A stretch of DNA of 64,000 nt from Acidicapsa acidisoli (GCF_025685625.1 NZ_JAGSYI010000001.1:1612001-1676000); one strand, 5' to 3'. Positions 43,329-54,600 are shown, counted from the first letter of the stretch. Numbers and translations: made by a program. The notes: a model not told the origin generated them from the sequence alone.

Positions 43329-44792
43329 ATGATGTCATTCGCAACTACGCCAGCAACGGCGATCAACCCCTGGATGCAGATTCTGGCGGCCCTGGAGAAG
43401 AAGGTGAACCGCCAGTCCTTTGAAACCTGGCTCAAGCCCACCCGATTCAGCCACATCGCCGGTCGCACGCTTTACGTGCGCATTCCAACGGAGGAGTTTC
43501 AGCATATTGGCGACAAGTACAGCGATCTCGTCCAGGAGGCGATCGATCTGCTCAAGCTGGATCTGGACGACGTAGCTTTCGTCACTGCGGAAGAGGATCC
43601 GTCCCAGCCACCGGTTCGCAAGGACGGCGGATTCGGGCCAGTGCCGACTCATGCTATGAGCGCTCCGCCTGTGAACAACGGCGGCCACGCGAATCATTCA
43701 CCTCAACACGGTCGCCGCGGGTCCTATTCCTCGCAGCCGTTGGAGCAGCAGAGCCGTTTCGACTGGTCCACTGCGGCGCAGCTGAATGCTCGTTACACCT
43801 TCGACAACTTCGTCATCGGCAACGGCAACCAGTTCGCGCGCGCGGCCTCGCTGGCCGTGGCCGAACGGCCATCCCGCGCCTACAATCCCCTCTTCCTCTA
43901 CGGCGGCGTCGGTATGGGCAAAACCCACCTCATGCACGCCATTGGCCACGAGGTAAAGCGACGTCAACCTATTGCAAACATATGCTACGTCTCCGCGGAA
44001 AAGTTTACCAACGAGATGATCAATTCGCTGCGAAACGACCGCATGACCAGCTTCCGCGATCGCTTCCGCGGCGTGGATGTTCTGCTCATTGACGATATTC
44101 AATTCATTGCGCAAAAAGAGCGCACGCAAGAGGAGTTCTTCCACACCTTCAACGCGCTGCACGAGAGCATGAAGCAGATCGTCATCGCCTCTGATCGCCC
44201 GCCCAAGGAGCTTGCGGAGATAGAAGATCGCTTGCGCTCCCGTTTCGAGTGGGGCCTCATCGCCGACATTCAACCGCCGGATCTTGAGACCAAGGTTGCC
44301 ATCCTGCAGAAGAAGGCAGAGAGCGAACAATCAAGTCTTCCCACGGATGTGGCGATGTTCATCGCTTCCAACGTACGCACTAACGTGCGCGAACTGGAAG
44401 GTGCTCTGGTGCGCCTGATCGCCTGGTGCCAGATGAACAACATGGACATCACCCTCCAGTCCACGCAGCAGTGCCTCAAGCAGTTCATCGACACGCAGGT
44501 TCGTAAGATCACCATCGATGCAATTCAGAAAGCAGTGGCCGAGAACTTCGCCATGCGCGTAAGCGAACTCAAGCAGAAGAACAACTCGCGGGCTGTGGTC
44601 GTGCCTCGCCAGATCGCCATGTATCTGGCCAAGAACCTTACCGAGGCCAGCCTGCCTGAAATCGGACGGCAGTTCGGCGGAAAGCACCACACTACCGTGA
44701 TGCATTCCATCGGAAAAATTGACGAGCTGCGCCGCACCGACAAGGATCTCAACCGTACCATCAACAAACTTCAGGAGATACTGAACGGATAG
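43329..44792 (+). CDS. dnaA: Chromosomal replication initiator DnaA
   Basis: The product has 487 residues. Two adjacent ATG codons (43329 and 43332) follow AAGGA; the first is given, the second has slightly better spacing. The frame also extends to a TTG at 43278. Domain I (about 10-90, [24 protein letters not shown]) precedes a variable linker (about 90-150). Domain III AAA+ has Walker [11 protein letters not shown], Walker [12 protein letters not shown] and the sensor region. Domain IV has the DnaA signature with [15 protein letters not shown]. DnaA binds oriC and opens the duplex for replication. It is monocistronic, with a strong hairpin terminator downstream; dnaN is not next to it. Confidence 0.97.
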   Translation: MMSFATTPATAINPWMQILAALEKKVNRQSFETWLKPTRFSHIAGRTLYVRIPTEEFQHIGDKYSDLVQEAIDLLKLDLDDVAFVTAEEDPSQPPVRKDGGFGPVPTHAMSAPPVNNGGHANHSPQHGRRGSYSSQPLEQQSRFDWSTAAQLNARYTFDNFVIGNGNQFARAASLAVAERPSRAYNPLFLYGGVGMGKTHLMHAIGHEVKRRQPIANICYVSAEKFTNEMINSLRNDRMTSFRDRFRGVDVLLIDDIQFIAQKERTQEEFFHTFNALHESMKQIVIASDRPPKELAEIEDRLRSRFEWGLIADIQPPDLETKVAILQKKAESEQSSLPTDVAMFIASNVRTNVRELEGALVRLIAWCQMNNMDITLQSTQQCLKQFIDTQVRKITIDAIQKAVAENFAMRVSELKQKNNSRAVVVPRQIAMYLAKNLTEASLPEIGRQFGGKHHTTVMHSIGKIDELRRTDKDLNRTINKLQEILNG

Positions 44793-44831
44793 TCTCTCCG
44801 GTAATTTAGCCTAGTCCTTTCAGTAACCAGA

Positions 44832-44880
44832 AAAATAAGATGGCCGCCTCCGAAGTTATTCGAGGCGGCCATCTTATTTT
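44832..44880. terminator. Bidirectional terminator after dnaA, perfect 19 bp stem
   Basis: Arms at 44832-44850 and 44862-44880 are exact complements, beginning AAAATAAGATGG, with an 11-nt loop. T-runs occur on both strands (TTATTTT each way). It separates dnaA from the convergent arabinofuranosidase gene. Confidence 0.9.
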
Positions 44881-44896
44881 CGGGGTATTTTTCTTG

Positions 44897-46858
44897 TTAC
44901 TTGGTATGTAGTTCGATCAATTCAAAGGAGTAACCGGGAATAACATGCTTCAAGTTAGTTGCAGTAACCGGAATCGAGCTCTCCACAGGAACGATATGCT
45001 TCGGATCGGTAATACTGTTGGTGTCCACGGGCGAAAGCGCATGCAATCGCGTCAGCTTCGCCGGACCAGTCACGCTGTCGACGCCCTTCAGTTCAATCTC
45101 CAGTTCCTGCGAGGTCGGCGCGCCATTCACAATCTTCAGGAAGACCTTCCCGGTCGATTTCTGGTTCGTAACGGAGTAGGCAACCCGCGGCCCGACGCCC
45201 GTCAGGCTCGATTCCGGAACCGAATCGCCCACATTCCCGGCAAAGAGCGAGAGCACATAGTAGCTCGGCGAGCCGTAGCTGGTCAGGCCGTCATACCCAA
45301 TCAGGTCCGGATGCCACTGCATCCCGCCGTTGTGCACATTCACCAGCAGCGGCGCGTAGCTCGACATCACCACCACGTCGCTGTTCCGCTCCACTCCCGT
45401 CAACCAGGCTGCGTCCCCCAGCGCCGCGCCAAAGTCCGCGGTCGGTGAGCCTTCCATCGTGGCATATTCTCCCATAAAGATCTTCGGGCCGTTGCGATCG
45501 AACTTGTCGTAGTGGTGAATATCGTTGAAGTAGTTCTCCGCGCTCAGGTAAAAGTGGTCGTCGAGCACGTCCGGCTTGACACTCTTGACCGGCGCGGTGG
45601 CAATCAACTGCTGATCGGGATACTTCGCCTTGATCGCGTCGTGGAACTGCTTGAATCGTCCGTCATAGCTGCCGGATTTGTCGAACCAATCCTCATTACC
45701 GACTTCGACATACGCCAGCTTGAAGGGCGCCGGATGCCCGTCCTTGGCCCGCTCCGCGCCCCATTTCGTATCGGTCCCGCCGGTCGCGTACTCGATCTCA
45801 TCCAGCGCATCCTGTACGTATGGTTCGAGCGCTGGCCCCGGCTCCACGTGCTCCTGCTTCATGGAGTAGCCGCCGTAAACGGCCAGCACCAGGTTCATAT
45901 GCAGATCCTCGCACCACTCCATGAACTCAAGCAGTCCAAGGCCGTCCGACGAGTGGTAATTCCACGGGCTCGGATGCGTTGGCCGGTCCACCAGAGGCCC
46001 AATGGTCTTCTTCCACTCATAGCGCTCGTTGATGTGGTCGCCTTCCAAGTAGTTGCCGCCAGGGAAGCGCAGAAAGGCCGGATGCAGACCCGCGAGGATC
46101 TCCATCAGGTCAACCCGGTTGCCGTTCTCGCGATTCTTGTATGTCGGCGGAAACAGAGAAACCAGCGTCATCCAGACCGTTCCCGGTTTGGTCACGGTGA
46201 GTTCGAGGTGGTAGGCCTCCGATGCCTCGATCTTTCCCGTATGCAGAGTAACCGTATACTGCTTCCAGTCGCTCCCGATCGACGCAATCTCGGCGCTGGC
46301 CACGCTCTTGCCTGTCCGGTTGCTGACCAGGTTCCAGTGCAGCGGGCCAACCCCGGAACCTGGGCCAGCAGAATCCGCCTTGGCATACATCGAGCCCTTG
46401 TACGTCATATCCGGCCGCAGCGGATAGCCCCAGTAACCCTGGTTGCGCAGCCCGGCAGGCTCTTCAGGCGAAGCTGAAGTCACCGTCAACTTGATGCTGT
46501 CGGTGAGCGCCTCCGATGGCCCGGTCGTCTTGTCTTTCTCCATCGTTGCGCCGGCGCTTGCATTCTGTACCACCAGCCAATCCTGCTGGTTCCAGTTCGG
46601 GTCTCGCAGCGTCCGGTTGCGCACCATCTCTGCGTAAAGGCCCCCGTCGTAGGAGTAATTGATCTCCTCCGTCATCATCCCGTAGAGCGTTGGGCTCACG
46701 CCATGCAGCGTCTTGTTGACCTGCACGCTTAGCACCGCCGCCGGCTTGGCAGTTGACTGGCCGGATACAAACACGCTGGAAGAAGTAACCAGGAACAGAC
46801 CCACCAACATCCGAACGGCAGGCTTGCGCAGATTCGTCAAAACTCGAATGAAAGACAT
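44897..46858 (-). CDS. Exported GH51-type alpha-L-arabinofuranosidase
   Basis: The product has 653 residues with a signal peptide (MLVGLFLVTSSSVFVSGQ). Residues about 45-235 include the TLYGMMTEEINYSYDGGLY segment and a carbohydrate-binding-like beta region. The TIM-barrel catalytic domain has FLRFPGGNYLEGDHINERY, the acid/base Glu in YVEVGNEDWF (about 387) and the nucleophile Glu in IFMGEYATMEG (about 463). The C-terminal beta domain is typical of the family. GH51 enzymes remove arabinose side chains from plant hemicellulose or pectin. It is convergent with dnaA and follows a molybdopterin oxidoreductase on the same strand after 136 bp, probably unrelated to it. Confidence 0.92.
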   Translation of the reverse strand: MSFIRVLTNLRKPAVRMLVGLFLVTSSSVFVSGQSTAKPAAVLSVQVNKTLHGVSPTLYGMMTEEINYSYDGGLYAEMVRNRTLRDPNWNQQDWLVVQNASAGATMEKDKTTGPSEALTDSIKLTVTSASPEEPAGLRNQGYWGYPLRPDMTYKGSMYAKADSAGPGSGVGPLHWNLVSNRTGKSVASAEIASIGSDWKQYTVTLHTGKIEASEAYHLELTVTKPGTVWMTLVSLFPPTYKNRENGNRVDLMEILAGLHPAFLRFPGGNYLEGDHINERYEWKKTIGPLVDRPTHPSPWNYHSSDGLGLLEFMEWCEDLHMNLVLAVYGGYSMKQEHVEPGPALEPYVQDALDEIEYATGGTDTKWGAERAKDGHPAPFKLAYVEVGNEDWFDKSGSYDGRFKQFHDAIKAKYPDQQLIATAPVKSVKPDVLDDHFYLSAENYFNDIHHYDKFDRNGPKIFMGEYATMEGSPTADFGAALGDAAWLTGVERNSDVVVMSSYAPLLVNVHNGGMQWHPDLIGYDGLTSYGSPSYYVLSLFAGNVGDSVPESSLTGVGPRVAYSVTNQKSTGKVFLKIVNGAPTSQELEIELKGVDSVTGPAKLTRLHALSPVDTNSITDPKHIVPVESSIPVTATNLKHVIPGYSFELIELHTK

Positions 46859-46994
46859 TTCAGGAGCCTCTTTGGGTAAAGGTTTACTCGAAAAGCGAGT
46901 TTAGCCGTTACACCTGCACTTGGCAAGGCTTCTAGCTACTTTCGCAAGGAGTCGAATCCGGAACCCGATCAGAGCCTGCCGGAGTGTTTCTGGA

Positions 46995-49184
46995 TCACGC
47001 CCTGGCCACTTCCACCAGCGTCGAGTAAAACGTAGGAGCCGCGCCAATGTCGGTAAGCCGCTCGCTCGTGAGCGCGTTGACGTTCCGGCCGCCAGGGCTC
47101 AATTTGTTCCAGTCCAGCCGCCCCGCAACTACGCCAGCCGGTACGCGATCGGAAATCAGCGCGGTCAGCTCCAGCGTTCCCCGATCATTCCAGATCCGAA
47201 CCGGATCGCCGTCCCCAATTCCACGCGGCTTGGCATCGGAGGGGTGAATCTCCAGCCGGTGATTGGTCCGTGCCTCCATGCCGCGATGCCCATCCAGGTT
47301 CGCGAATGTGGTGTTCATGTAGTTGTCCGCCTTGCGCGGCAAAAACTCGAGCGGAAACCGGCCCGCATCCGGCCCCAGCCGCGACTCAATCGGCGGAATA
47401 AACGCCGGCAGCGGATCAATTCCAGATTCAGGGCCGGCAGCGGCCAGAACCTCCGAATAAAACTCGATCTTTCCGCTCGGCGTAGGCAGCAATCCGTCCC
47501 TGGCGCTGCTGAAGGGCAGAAAGTGATGCCCGCCAACCCGATTCGCAAACGAGAGCGGAATATGGCCCTGCTCAACCAGCAGTTCGGGCGTGATGTGTTC
47601 CATATTCGGATTGCGAGAGTGGCCGTTCTCACCCACATTCAACGCCTGGCGGATCATCTCCTCCGGCGTGTCGCGGAAGCACGATTCCGGAAAACCCATC
47701 CGCTGAGCCAGCTGCGAAAACAGCCAGACATTCGAGCGAGCCTCGCCCAGCGGCTCAATCGCCTGATGCGACCGCTGCACAAAGTAGTGTCCGTAGGCCC
47801 CTTGAATGTCCGTGTGCTCCAGAAATGTCGTGGCCGGCAGAACGTAATCCGCGTAATCCGTCGTGTCCGTCATGAATTGCTCATGGACAACGGTGAAGAG
47901 ATCCGTCCGCTCGAATCCGCGGCGAACCGCGTTCTGATTCGGCGCAACGGCAGCCGGGTTGGAGTTGTAGACAAAAATCGCATGAACCCGCGGACCATCC
48001 CCGGCAGCATCGCCCAACTCCGTAAGGGCATTGCCAAGACGGGACATATTCACCACCCGCGCTGGACTGCCAAGCGGTGAAGCCAGCATCAGATCTGGCC
48101 GTTCAATGGCCGCGCTGTCGAACTTGAACGCACCTGACATCGAGAGCTGCGCCCCCCCGCCCACGTGTTTCCATGCTCCGGTAAGCGCCGGCAGCATGGA
48201 AATAGCCCGAACAGCTGTCCCGCCATTCTGTGACCGCTGAACGCCGTAATTCATGCGGAGAACAGCAGGCTTCGTGGTTCCGTATTCGCGGGCAAGTTGC
48301 TCGATCTCAACCGCGGTCAAGCCGGTCCACGCGGCGACGCGCTCGGGCGTGTACTTGCGGACGCGTTCGGCCAGTTGCTCAAAACCGTGCGTCATTTCGC
48401 GAATGTAATCGCGGTCTTCTAATCCATCGCGCAGAATGACATGCATCATTCCCAGAGCCAGAGCAGCGTCTGTTCCGGGCCGGATGGCGATGTGCCAGTC
48501 GGCCAATCCTGCCGTCCTCGTGCGATAGGGATCGATGACGATGAATCGTGCGCCGTTCCGCCGCGCCTGCTCGACAAATGGCCAAAGATGAATGTTGTTC
48601 CCGTGGATGTTCGCGCCCCAAGCAATAATCAGCTTCGCGTGCGGAAAATCCTCATTCGGCGTGCCGAGCTTTTTGCCGTAGACCAGCTTGAAAGCCTGCC
48701 CGCCCGCCTCAGCACAGATCGTCCGGTCAAGCTGCGAAGCTCCCAGCCGATGAAAGAACCGCCGGTCCATCGAGCCATAGCCCAGCACGCCAATCGTCCC
48801 CGCATAGCTGTAAGGCAAGATCGATTCAGGCCCGTATTGGTCGCTCACCTGTTGCAGCCGCGCGGCGATTGCATCCAGCGCCTCATCCCACGAAATCTGC
48901 TCGAAAGACTCGAGTTCGTGACCTTTTTTCAGCGGGCCTTTCGCAACGCCGGCCCTGCGCCGCAAAGGGTGCAAAATGCGCTGCGGAGAGTAGACGCGAT
49001 CCAGATATTTGGCGACCTTTCCGCAAAGAAAGCCCTGCGTCACCGGGTGCGACGGATCGCCCTGAACCTTGACGGCGCGGCCTTCGCCGTCTACCGTAAC
49101 CAGCACCGCGCAGGAATCGGGACAGTCGTGCGAACAGACTGTGTGTACGATTCGGAAAGGTTCTGTTGCGGAACTAGCAGCCAT
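46995..49184 (-). CDS. Molybdopterin oxidoreductase of the DMSO reductase superfamily, substrate unknown
   Basis: The product has 729 residues, no Tat signal, predicted cytoplasmic. The N-terminal [4Fe-4S] motif is CSHDCPDSC (Cys17, 21, 25) with Cys54 in GFLCGK. The Mo-bisPGD domains show LIIAWGANIHGNNIHLWPF, FIVIDPYRTRTAGLADWHIAIRPGTDAALALGMM and NPAAVAPNQNAV; the C-terminal molydopterin-binding domain has FPLEFLPRKADNYMNTTF. RTICAEAGGQAF is in the usual position of the Mo-ligand loop. It is smaller than, and not closely similar to, the formate dehydrogenase at 32889-35894, lacking the NuoG-like and ferredoxin parts. No partner subunit is adjacent. Divergent from the lipoprotein gene 33 bp away. 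Confidence 0.88.
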   Translation of the reverse strand: MAASSATEPFRIVHTVCSHDCPDSCAVLVTVDGEGRAVKVQGDPSHPVTQGFLCGKVAKYLDRVYSPQRILHPLRRRAGVAKGPLKKGHELESFEQISWDEALDAIAARLQQVSDQYGPESILPYSYAGTIGVLGYGSMDRRFFHRLGASQLDRTICAEAGGQAFKLVYGKKLGTPNEDFPHAKLIIAWGANIHGNNIHLWPFVEQARRNGARFIVIDPYRTRTAGLADWHIAIRPGTDAALALGMMHVILRDGLEDRDYIREMTHGFEQLAERVRKYTPERVAAWTGLTAVEIEQLAREYGTTKPAVLRMNYGVQRSQNGGTAVRAISMLPALTGAWKHVGGGAQLSMSGAFKFDSAAIERPDLMLASPLGSPARVVNMSRLGNALTELGDAAGDGPRVHAIFVYNSNPAAVAPNQNAVRRGFERTDLFTVVHEQFMTDTTDYADYVLPATTFLEHTDIQGAYGHYFVQRSHQAIEPLGEARSNVWLFSQLAQRMGFPESCFRDTPEEMIRQALNVGENGHSRNPNMEHITPELLVEQGHIPLSFANRVGGHHFLPFSSARDGLLPTPSGKIEFYSEVLAAAGPESGIDPLPAFIPPIESRLGPDAGRFPLEFLPRKADNYMNTTFANLDGHRGMEARTNHRLEIHPSDAKPRGIGDGDPVRIWNDRGTLELTALISDRVPAGVVAGRLDWNKLSPGGRNVNALTSERLTDIGAAPTFYSTLVEVARA

Positions 49185-49217
49185 AATTCATTGTAGAGTG
49201 ACATCGGAGGAGAAACT

Positions 49218-49691
49218 ATGCGAATTCGCGGGGCTTTGGCGGTGCTGGCGCTGGCCTTGGTGCTCGGCTGCTCGGGGACGATCCAGGCGCAGGAACGAAA
49301 AAGCGAGGAAGCAGCGATCCGGATTGTGTTGGAAGAGCAGGTCGCTGCATGGAATCGCGGTGACATCCCGGGTTTCATGGCAAGTTATGAGGACTCTCCT
49401 GAGACCACCTTTGTTGGAACCGCGTCGGTCAACAAGGGATTCCAGCCCATTCTTGAGCGTTACAAAAAGGGGTACGCGAGCAAGGAACAAATGGGCGCGC
49501 TCACCTTCAAGGAACTCGATATCCGGCTGCTGCCGACCGCCGGTGGCGTCACGGAATACGCTGTAGTGACAGGCCGTTTTCATCTCGAACGGACAGCCCG
49601 GGGCGCGGCGACGAAGGATGACGGCGTCTTCAGCCTGGTGTGGCACAAGGGTCCGGGCGGATGGAAGATTCTGCTTGATCACACCGCCTGA
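49218..49691 (+). CDS. Putative lipoprotein with DUF4440/NTF2-like (SnoaL) fold
   Basis: The 157-residue protein has a strong GGAGGAGA site just before the ATG. The N-terminus has a lipobox, LVLGC (Cys18), so it is probably acylated; an alternative is signal peptidase I cleavage after IQAQ. The rest matches the SgcJ/DUF4440 pattern: IRIVLEEQVAAWNRGDIPGFMASYED near residues 35-60, then TFVGTASVNKGFQPILERYKKGY and a C-terminal FSLVWHKGPGGWKILLDHTA. These cone-shaped barrels bind small ligands; the function is unknown. Its last 13 bp overlap the end of the convergent pabB gene. Confidence 0.85.
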   Translation: MRIRGALAVLALALVLGCSGTIQAQERKSEEAAIRIVLEEQVAAWNRGDIPGFMASYEDSPETTFVGTASVNKGFQPILERYKKGYASKEQMGALTFKELDIRLLPTAGGVTEYAVVTGRFHLERTARGAATKDDGVFSLVWHKGPGGWKILLDHTA

Positions 49692-51640
49692 GTCTCCGAT
49701 CTGATACCCTCAATAGCCGTTACCTCCGTGCACCCGCGAATGGCGTTGCAAAGGTAAACTGCATCGGCCGAGGCGAGGTCGGCCAAGTGAAGCACTTTCT
49801 CCGTCGCGTCCGGCCTGGCTTCAAGCAGATGACGGCGGTAGACGCCGGGCAACACCCCACAGGAAACTGGCGGCGTGAACCACTGGCCGTTCTTCACGAC
49901 AAATAGGTTGCTGATGGCTCCTTGCGTGACTTCGTCGCGCTCATTCAAAAACAGCACATCGACAAATCCCAGCGCGGCAGCCCACTGATATTGCTCGTCA
50001 AAGAGCCTGCGCCGCGTAGTCTTGTGGCGCAGCAAACGGTCGCTGGAGCGGACGCGGTGCGCGGAGACAACAACCTTTCCCGGCATGTTCTCTGCCGCCG
50101 CGGCGTGAGTGATCTGCATCGCTCCGTCGCGGTCCAACGTCAGCCGCACCTTGGTTCGCTGGCCGGGAGTCAAGTCGCATTCCACGGCCTCCAAGGACGC
50201 GAGGATGGCAGTCTGGTCGAATCGAAACCCGAAATACCGGGCCGAGAGCTCCAATCGCTCGATATGCATGGAGAGACGGCAGTAGCCATCCTGCCAAAGA
50301 ATGCTTTCGATCAATTGGAACGGCTCGTTTTCAGCTTCCCGCTTCACGCTCCCGGTCAGGAATCGAGACTTCAACCGGCACTCGCGATACTCTTCGTTGG
50401 CTTGCGAGTCGATCACAATGCCGCTGCCTACGCCCATTTCGCCTCGACTACCGGTCAGCAGGACCGTGCGGATGGGAACGCTGAAGACAGCCTCCGAATG
50501 TGGCGAAAAGAACCCGATAGCGCCTGTATAAACGCCGCGCGGTTCGACTTCGAGTTCCCGGATAATCTCCATGGTGCGAAGCTTGGGCGCTCCGGTGATG
50601 GACCCGCATGGAAACAGGCTGCGGAAAATCTCATCGTTGCTCACATCGGCGCGCAGCGTGCCGGAGATTTCCGACGTCATCTGAAAGAGCGTCTCATATT
50701 TCTCAATGGAAAACAGCCGCCTCGCGTCAACGCTGCCGAACTCGCAGATGCGCCCAAGGTCGTTGCGCAGCAAGTCTACTATCATCACGTTTTCGCTGCG
50801 GTTCTTCCCATTGTTCTGGAGCCATGCTGCCATTGCCTCATCTTCAGCGCAATCCGCTCCTCTCGGAGCAGTGCCCTTCATGGGCCGTGTGAGGATCTGA
50901 GAACCCTTGCGCCGAAAGAAAAGCTCCGGCGAGAACGACAGAATCTTCCAGTCTTCTGCGTGGAGAAAAGCGCTGTACGGCACGGGCTGGCATGCCGTTA
51001 CTGCGCGAAACAAAGCCGCTGCGGAGCCCGAAAAGTCGAAGTGCAGCTTATGCGTGAAGTTGACCTGATACGTGTCTCCTGCTCGAATGTATTCATGAAT
51101 TGCTGCGATCTCCCAGGCATAATCCTCGCTTGAAAGAGACCAGCGCAAATCGCTGATTTCGTAGTTCGCCTCTGGCGGCGATCCCTCATCTGACGCGAAA
51201 TCCGTTGGCGCATCGCCTTCAAATTGGCCGCTTCGGTGGTTGAAGACAAAGGGCTTTGCGAAGACGCCAAGCCACGCCAGCGGAGTCGGGCTGTTTTTCG
51301 CGTCGCCGTGGCCCCTGGACTGCATTTGAGCGCTGTATTCGTAGGAGAAGAATCCTGCCACCCAATCCCCATCGGCCAGTGCCCGCTCTATCGCCACGAA
51401 GAGCGATTTGTGGGCATACGAGTCCGCCGCGCCGAGGATCTGCCGGGGACGAGTGAATAGATAGCTACGGTAGTTCTCCGCATCCATGCGCGAGGTTTGA
51501 AGTAGAACGCTGCCCGGCGTGGACGCGGCAAGCGTGAGACATTGTGGGGGAAGTGGAACAAAAGGATTCAAGGATGGAGCGCGCAAGGGCGCTCCATCCA
51601 GTGTAATCGGGCAGATACGCCTGTTCGGAACTCTTGGCAT
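49679..51640 (-). CDS. pabB: Fused aminodeoxychorismate synthase component I and 4-amino-4-deoxychorismate lyase (PabB-PabC)
   Basis: The product has 653 residues; GGAG lies 6 nt before the ATG. The first part (about 130-425) is the chorismate-binding domain: PMKGTAPRG, DLLRNDLGRICEFGSV, FPCGSITGAPKLRTMEIIRELE and the glycine-rich GVGSGIVIDSQANEEYREC. The second part (about 430-650) is a class IV aminotransferase fold with HKTTRRRLFDE (PLP Lys), LFLNERDEVTQGAISNLFVV and PPVSCGVLPGVYR. The two activities convert chorismate and ammonia to 4-amino-4-deoxychorismate and then to p-aminobenzoate for folate. The glutamine amidotransferase PabA is not nearby. It is monocistronic or precedes no linked gene; 3' end overlaps the lipoprotein gene by 13 bp. 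Confidence 0.94.
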   Translation of the reverse strand: MPRVPNRRICPITLDGAPLRAPSLNPFVPLPPQCLTLAASTPGSVLLQTSRMDAENYRSYLFTRPRQILGAADSYAHKSLFVAIERALADGDWVAGFFSYEYSAQMQSRGHGDAKNSPTPLAWLGVFAKPFVFNHRSGQFEGDAPTDFASDEGSPPEANYEISDLRWSLSSEDYAWEIAAIHEYIRAGDTYQVNFTHKLHFDFSGSAAALFRAVTACQPVPYSAFLHAEDWKILSFSPELFFRRKGSQILTRPMKGTAPRGADCAEDEAMAAWLQNNGKNRSENVMIVDLLRNDLGRICEFGSVDARRLFSIEKYETLFQMTSEISGTLRADVSNDEIFRSLFPCGSITGAPKLRTMEIIRELEVEPRGVYTGAIGFFSPHSEAVFSVPIRTVLLTGSRGEMGVGSGIVIDSQANEEYRECRLKSRFLTGSVKREAENEPFQLIESILWQDGYCRLSMHIERLELSARYFGFRFDQTAILASLEAVECDLTPGQRTKVRLTLDRDGAMQITHAAAAENMPGKVVVSAHRVRSSDRLLRHKTTRRRLFDEQYQWAAALGFVDVLFLNERDEVTQGAISNLFVVKNGQWFTPPVSCGVLPGVYRRHLLEARPDATEKVLHLADLASADAVYLCNAIRGCTEVTAIEGIRSETQAV

Positions 51641-51664
51641 CCAGGGCTCCGATGCGTCCTTCTC

Positions 51665-54600
51665 TTAAAAACGCGTGCGAACGCCTAGCTGGATTTCACG
51701 AGGCCGGTACGAAGTGGTGGCGTTTACGTCGAGTGGCTTGCCAAATTCTGGAATGGTGCTGGGAAGTCCGGTTTTCGTGAGGCCGGTGAGGAAGTTGAGC
51801 GTCGGCAGATCGCCCGCGATGGTACCGCGCTCGATCGTGTAGCCGGTGGTTTCGATCTGCGTGACATTCTGGTGGTTGAAAAGATTGAAGCTTTCTGCGA
51901 GCACTTCCAACTCTCGATGTTCCCCGAGGGAAAAACGCTTGCCGAGCCGGGAGTCGGCAGTCCATGTCGCGGGGTAACGATAGGTGTTGCGACCGATTCC
52001 GTAGAGGCGGTTGTCGCCGCCTGAGCCGTTGATGCCGGGGCCGGCTCCTTCGATCAGGTGGCCCGTGTCGCTGTAAAAACCGGGGATATATCCGCCGGTG
52101 CGCATGGTAAACGGGAGTCCGCTGCGGTATTGGCCGATGGCTGCGAACGTCCAGCCGTTGGCGACGGCTCCGGCGAAGTGATTCAGCTTCCAGCGAGTCT
52201 CGTAGAGCAGCGTCAGACCACCCGAATTACGAATATCCAGATTCGATGTCCCGTATTCGAGGCGAAAATCTTCTGGATCGAGGAGATCGTCGACCGCGAC
52301 ATTGCCCGATTCGTTGGGATTCCAGTCCGTAGCATGAGCGTAGAGATAATGTGCGCGCAGGTTGAGGCCGTGACGTCCGTAGCGCGCGAGCTTGATCATC
52401 GTGGTCTGGTAAGTGGAGTTGGCGCGGCCCTCGATGGAGGAAAGCTGCTGGTAGGCCGGGTTGAGCCGAGCCTGGTAGAACGGGACGGTGATCTGCGGGG
52501 TCTTGATCGGTCCAGCCTGGATGGCGTCGACGACGGCGTAGGTTATTGTTTGCGGGCTTTGACTGGGGTCAAAATTCGTGTCGATCGAGATCGGCAACCT
52601 GCGTCCCAGGCTGGCCATTCCCTCGACCGAGACGATCCAATGGCCGGGGAGTTCCTGTTCAAGGCCAAATATGGCTTGGTCCACTTCCTGTGGCCGAAAG
52701 TTCGACGCAAAGGAAACCGCGCCCGGCGTGACGGCCGTTATCGGCTCGACGGGAAAGACATAGGGGAACGGCGGCGCGCCCTGATCCGTAGGTCGAAAGA
52801 AGAAGTTCAGGTCGCCGTTGGTTGAGCCGGTCTGCGTAAGCGCGGCCAGGACGACGGAGTTGTCGATGCGCCCATAGTAGAGGCCAGCGCCAAGCCGGAG
52901 CACAGTGGTCCTCCATGGAGAAAACGCAACGCCGATGCGCGGACCCCAGTTCAGCGTTGTCGGCGGGAGCTTCTCGGTTGCCGGAAGCGCAGCGTTTTGC
53001 GTTGCGGTAATCGGCGGTGGCAATTGTTCAGCCTCCACACGAACCCCGGCTGAGATTGTAAGGCGATGGAGTGGTTGCCACTGTTCCGTAACAAAGCCCG
53101 CGAGGTCGTTGGTGCTGAGGTTCCAGTTTGAAGGGCCGATGCGCTGCGAGTACGACGAATAGCAGGGCAGATAGCCCAGGCCGCCGAGGCTGCCGCCGCC
53201 CGTTGCGTAGACGCGGCCTGTGACGTCGCAGTTATGGTTGATTCCGGACGGGTTATCGAGACCGTTGAAGCCGTATTGCAGAAAACTGGCTGCGTCGGAG
53301 ATGAAGTTGAGCACATTCGGATAGGAGTAAGTGCCAGTCTGGTTGACGAGCGTGCCGACGACGTCGAAGATGTGGCCGAAGCTCGCCCCGGCCTTGAGCA
53401 GATGTGCGCCGTGGACCCAGCTCAGAGTATCCTGTGCGACGAAAACGCGTTCATCCGGGAAGCTGGATTTGCCAAGTCGCGCTGGTTTGCCGAGGATGAA
53501 TCCGTATTTGGAGTCGGCGATGATCTCGGGCAACTGCCCCAGCGCGTTGGCAAGGAAGGGCGCTTCAAACGCAGAGGGAGTCTGCGGAGTCTCGCTCTGG
53601 ATGTGGCGCGAGTAGAGCGCCGCAACGTCGTTGAGCAGGTTGGGTGTGAGGAAGCTGTCGAGTTTGGCCAAGCCCCATGTGTCTGTGGCGTTGCTGTTGC
53701 CGAAGCTGTGGCTGCCGTAAGTCTCCGAACTGCGGGTGAGCGCGCCTGCGGGAGCATTGACATTCGTTGCGTTCCCTTCGACTGTCACGTGCTGGCGCTC
53801 GTTCTGCCAGTCGAGGCGTCCAAAGCCTTGCCACTGGCTGGCGGTACGCGGCACTGGGCCGAGCAGGCCAGCCATCTCATTGAGCCAGTTGGAGTAGCTG
53901 GTGGCTGCAGCTTCCTCGATTGCCGGGCCGGGCAGGTCGAGCCGGGCGGCGAGCATGATCAGGTCATCGAGCGTGGGTTGGGCAAAGAAATCTGTAGGAT
54001 GGCGGACCGATGCGACGGCGGGGTCGTTACGCAACAGGCCGTCCAAAGCGGCAAACCAGAAGAGCTTGTCGCGCCGGATATTGCTACCGATGCCGATGCC
54101 GAGGGTCTGGCGCGTGTTTGGGGGGGTATAAGGCTCGGCGGTGAACTGTGCCGTGTCGCCCCCGCTTGCGGGGGCGGTCTGCTGCACCCATTGCGTGTAG
54201 GGATTCTGCGCACCCCAAAGATTCTGCTTGTCGAAGTAGAAGGCCTGGCCATGCAGTCCGTTGTGGCCCTGATTGGTGTTGAGCCGGATCGCTCCACCTG
54301 AGGATCGTCCCTGATCGGCTGCTGAATTGCTGGTGCGCGCTTCCATGGAGAGCACGGCGGATTCGCCGACTGACTCGGTCTGGCGGCTTTCGCGGTCGCT
54401 GCTGGTGCGAAAGCCGGGTGAGTTCTCGATGCCGTCTATGCTGGCGGCCGTCGGATTGGCGATGCTGCCGCTCATCGCTAGGGTCTCGTGCTGCGGATCG
54501 CTAGCGTCTTCAGGCTGGTCGCCGATTTGGCCACTACTATTTTCGCCCTGCGCTGCGGAACTGGCTGCGGGAGTGATGGCGGCGAACTCTTGCCAGTTAC

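Noticed and set aside
45512-48080. Long plus-strand frames (321 and 386 codons) opposite the arabinofuranosidase and molybdopterin genes
   Set aside because: Shadows of conserved minus-strand genes with catalytic motifs; arginine-rich translations of no family.
53234-54301. 355-codon plus-strand frame within the Oar-like receptor gene
   Set aside because: Antisense to a long conserved receptor; no signal, domain or ribosome binding site.
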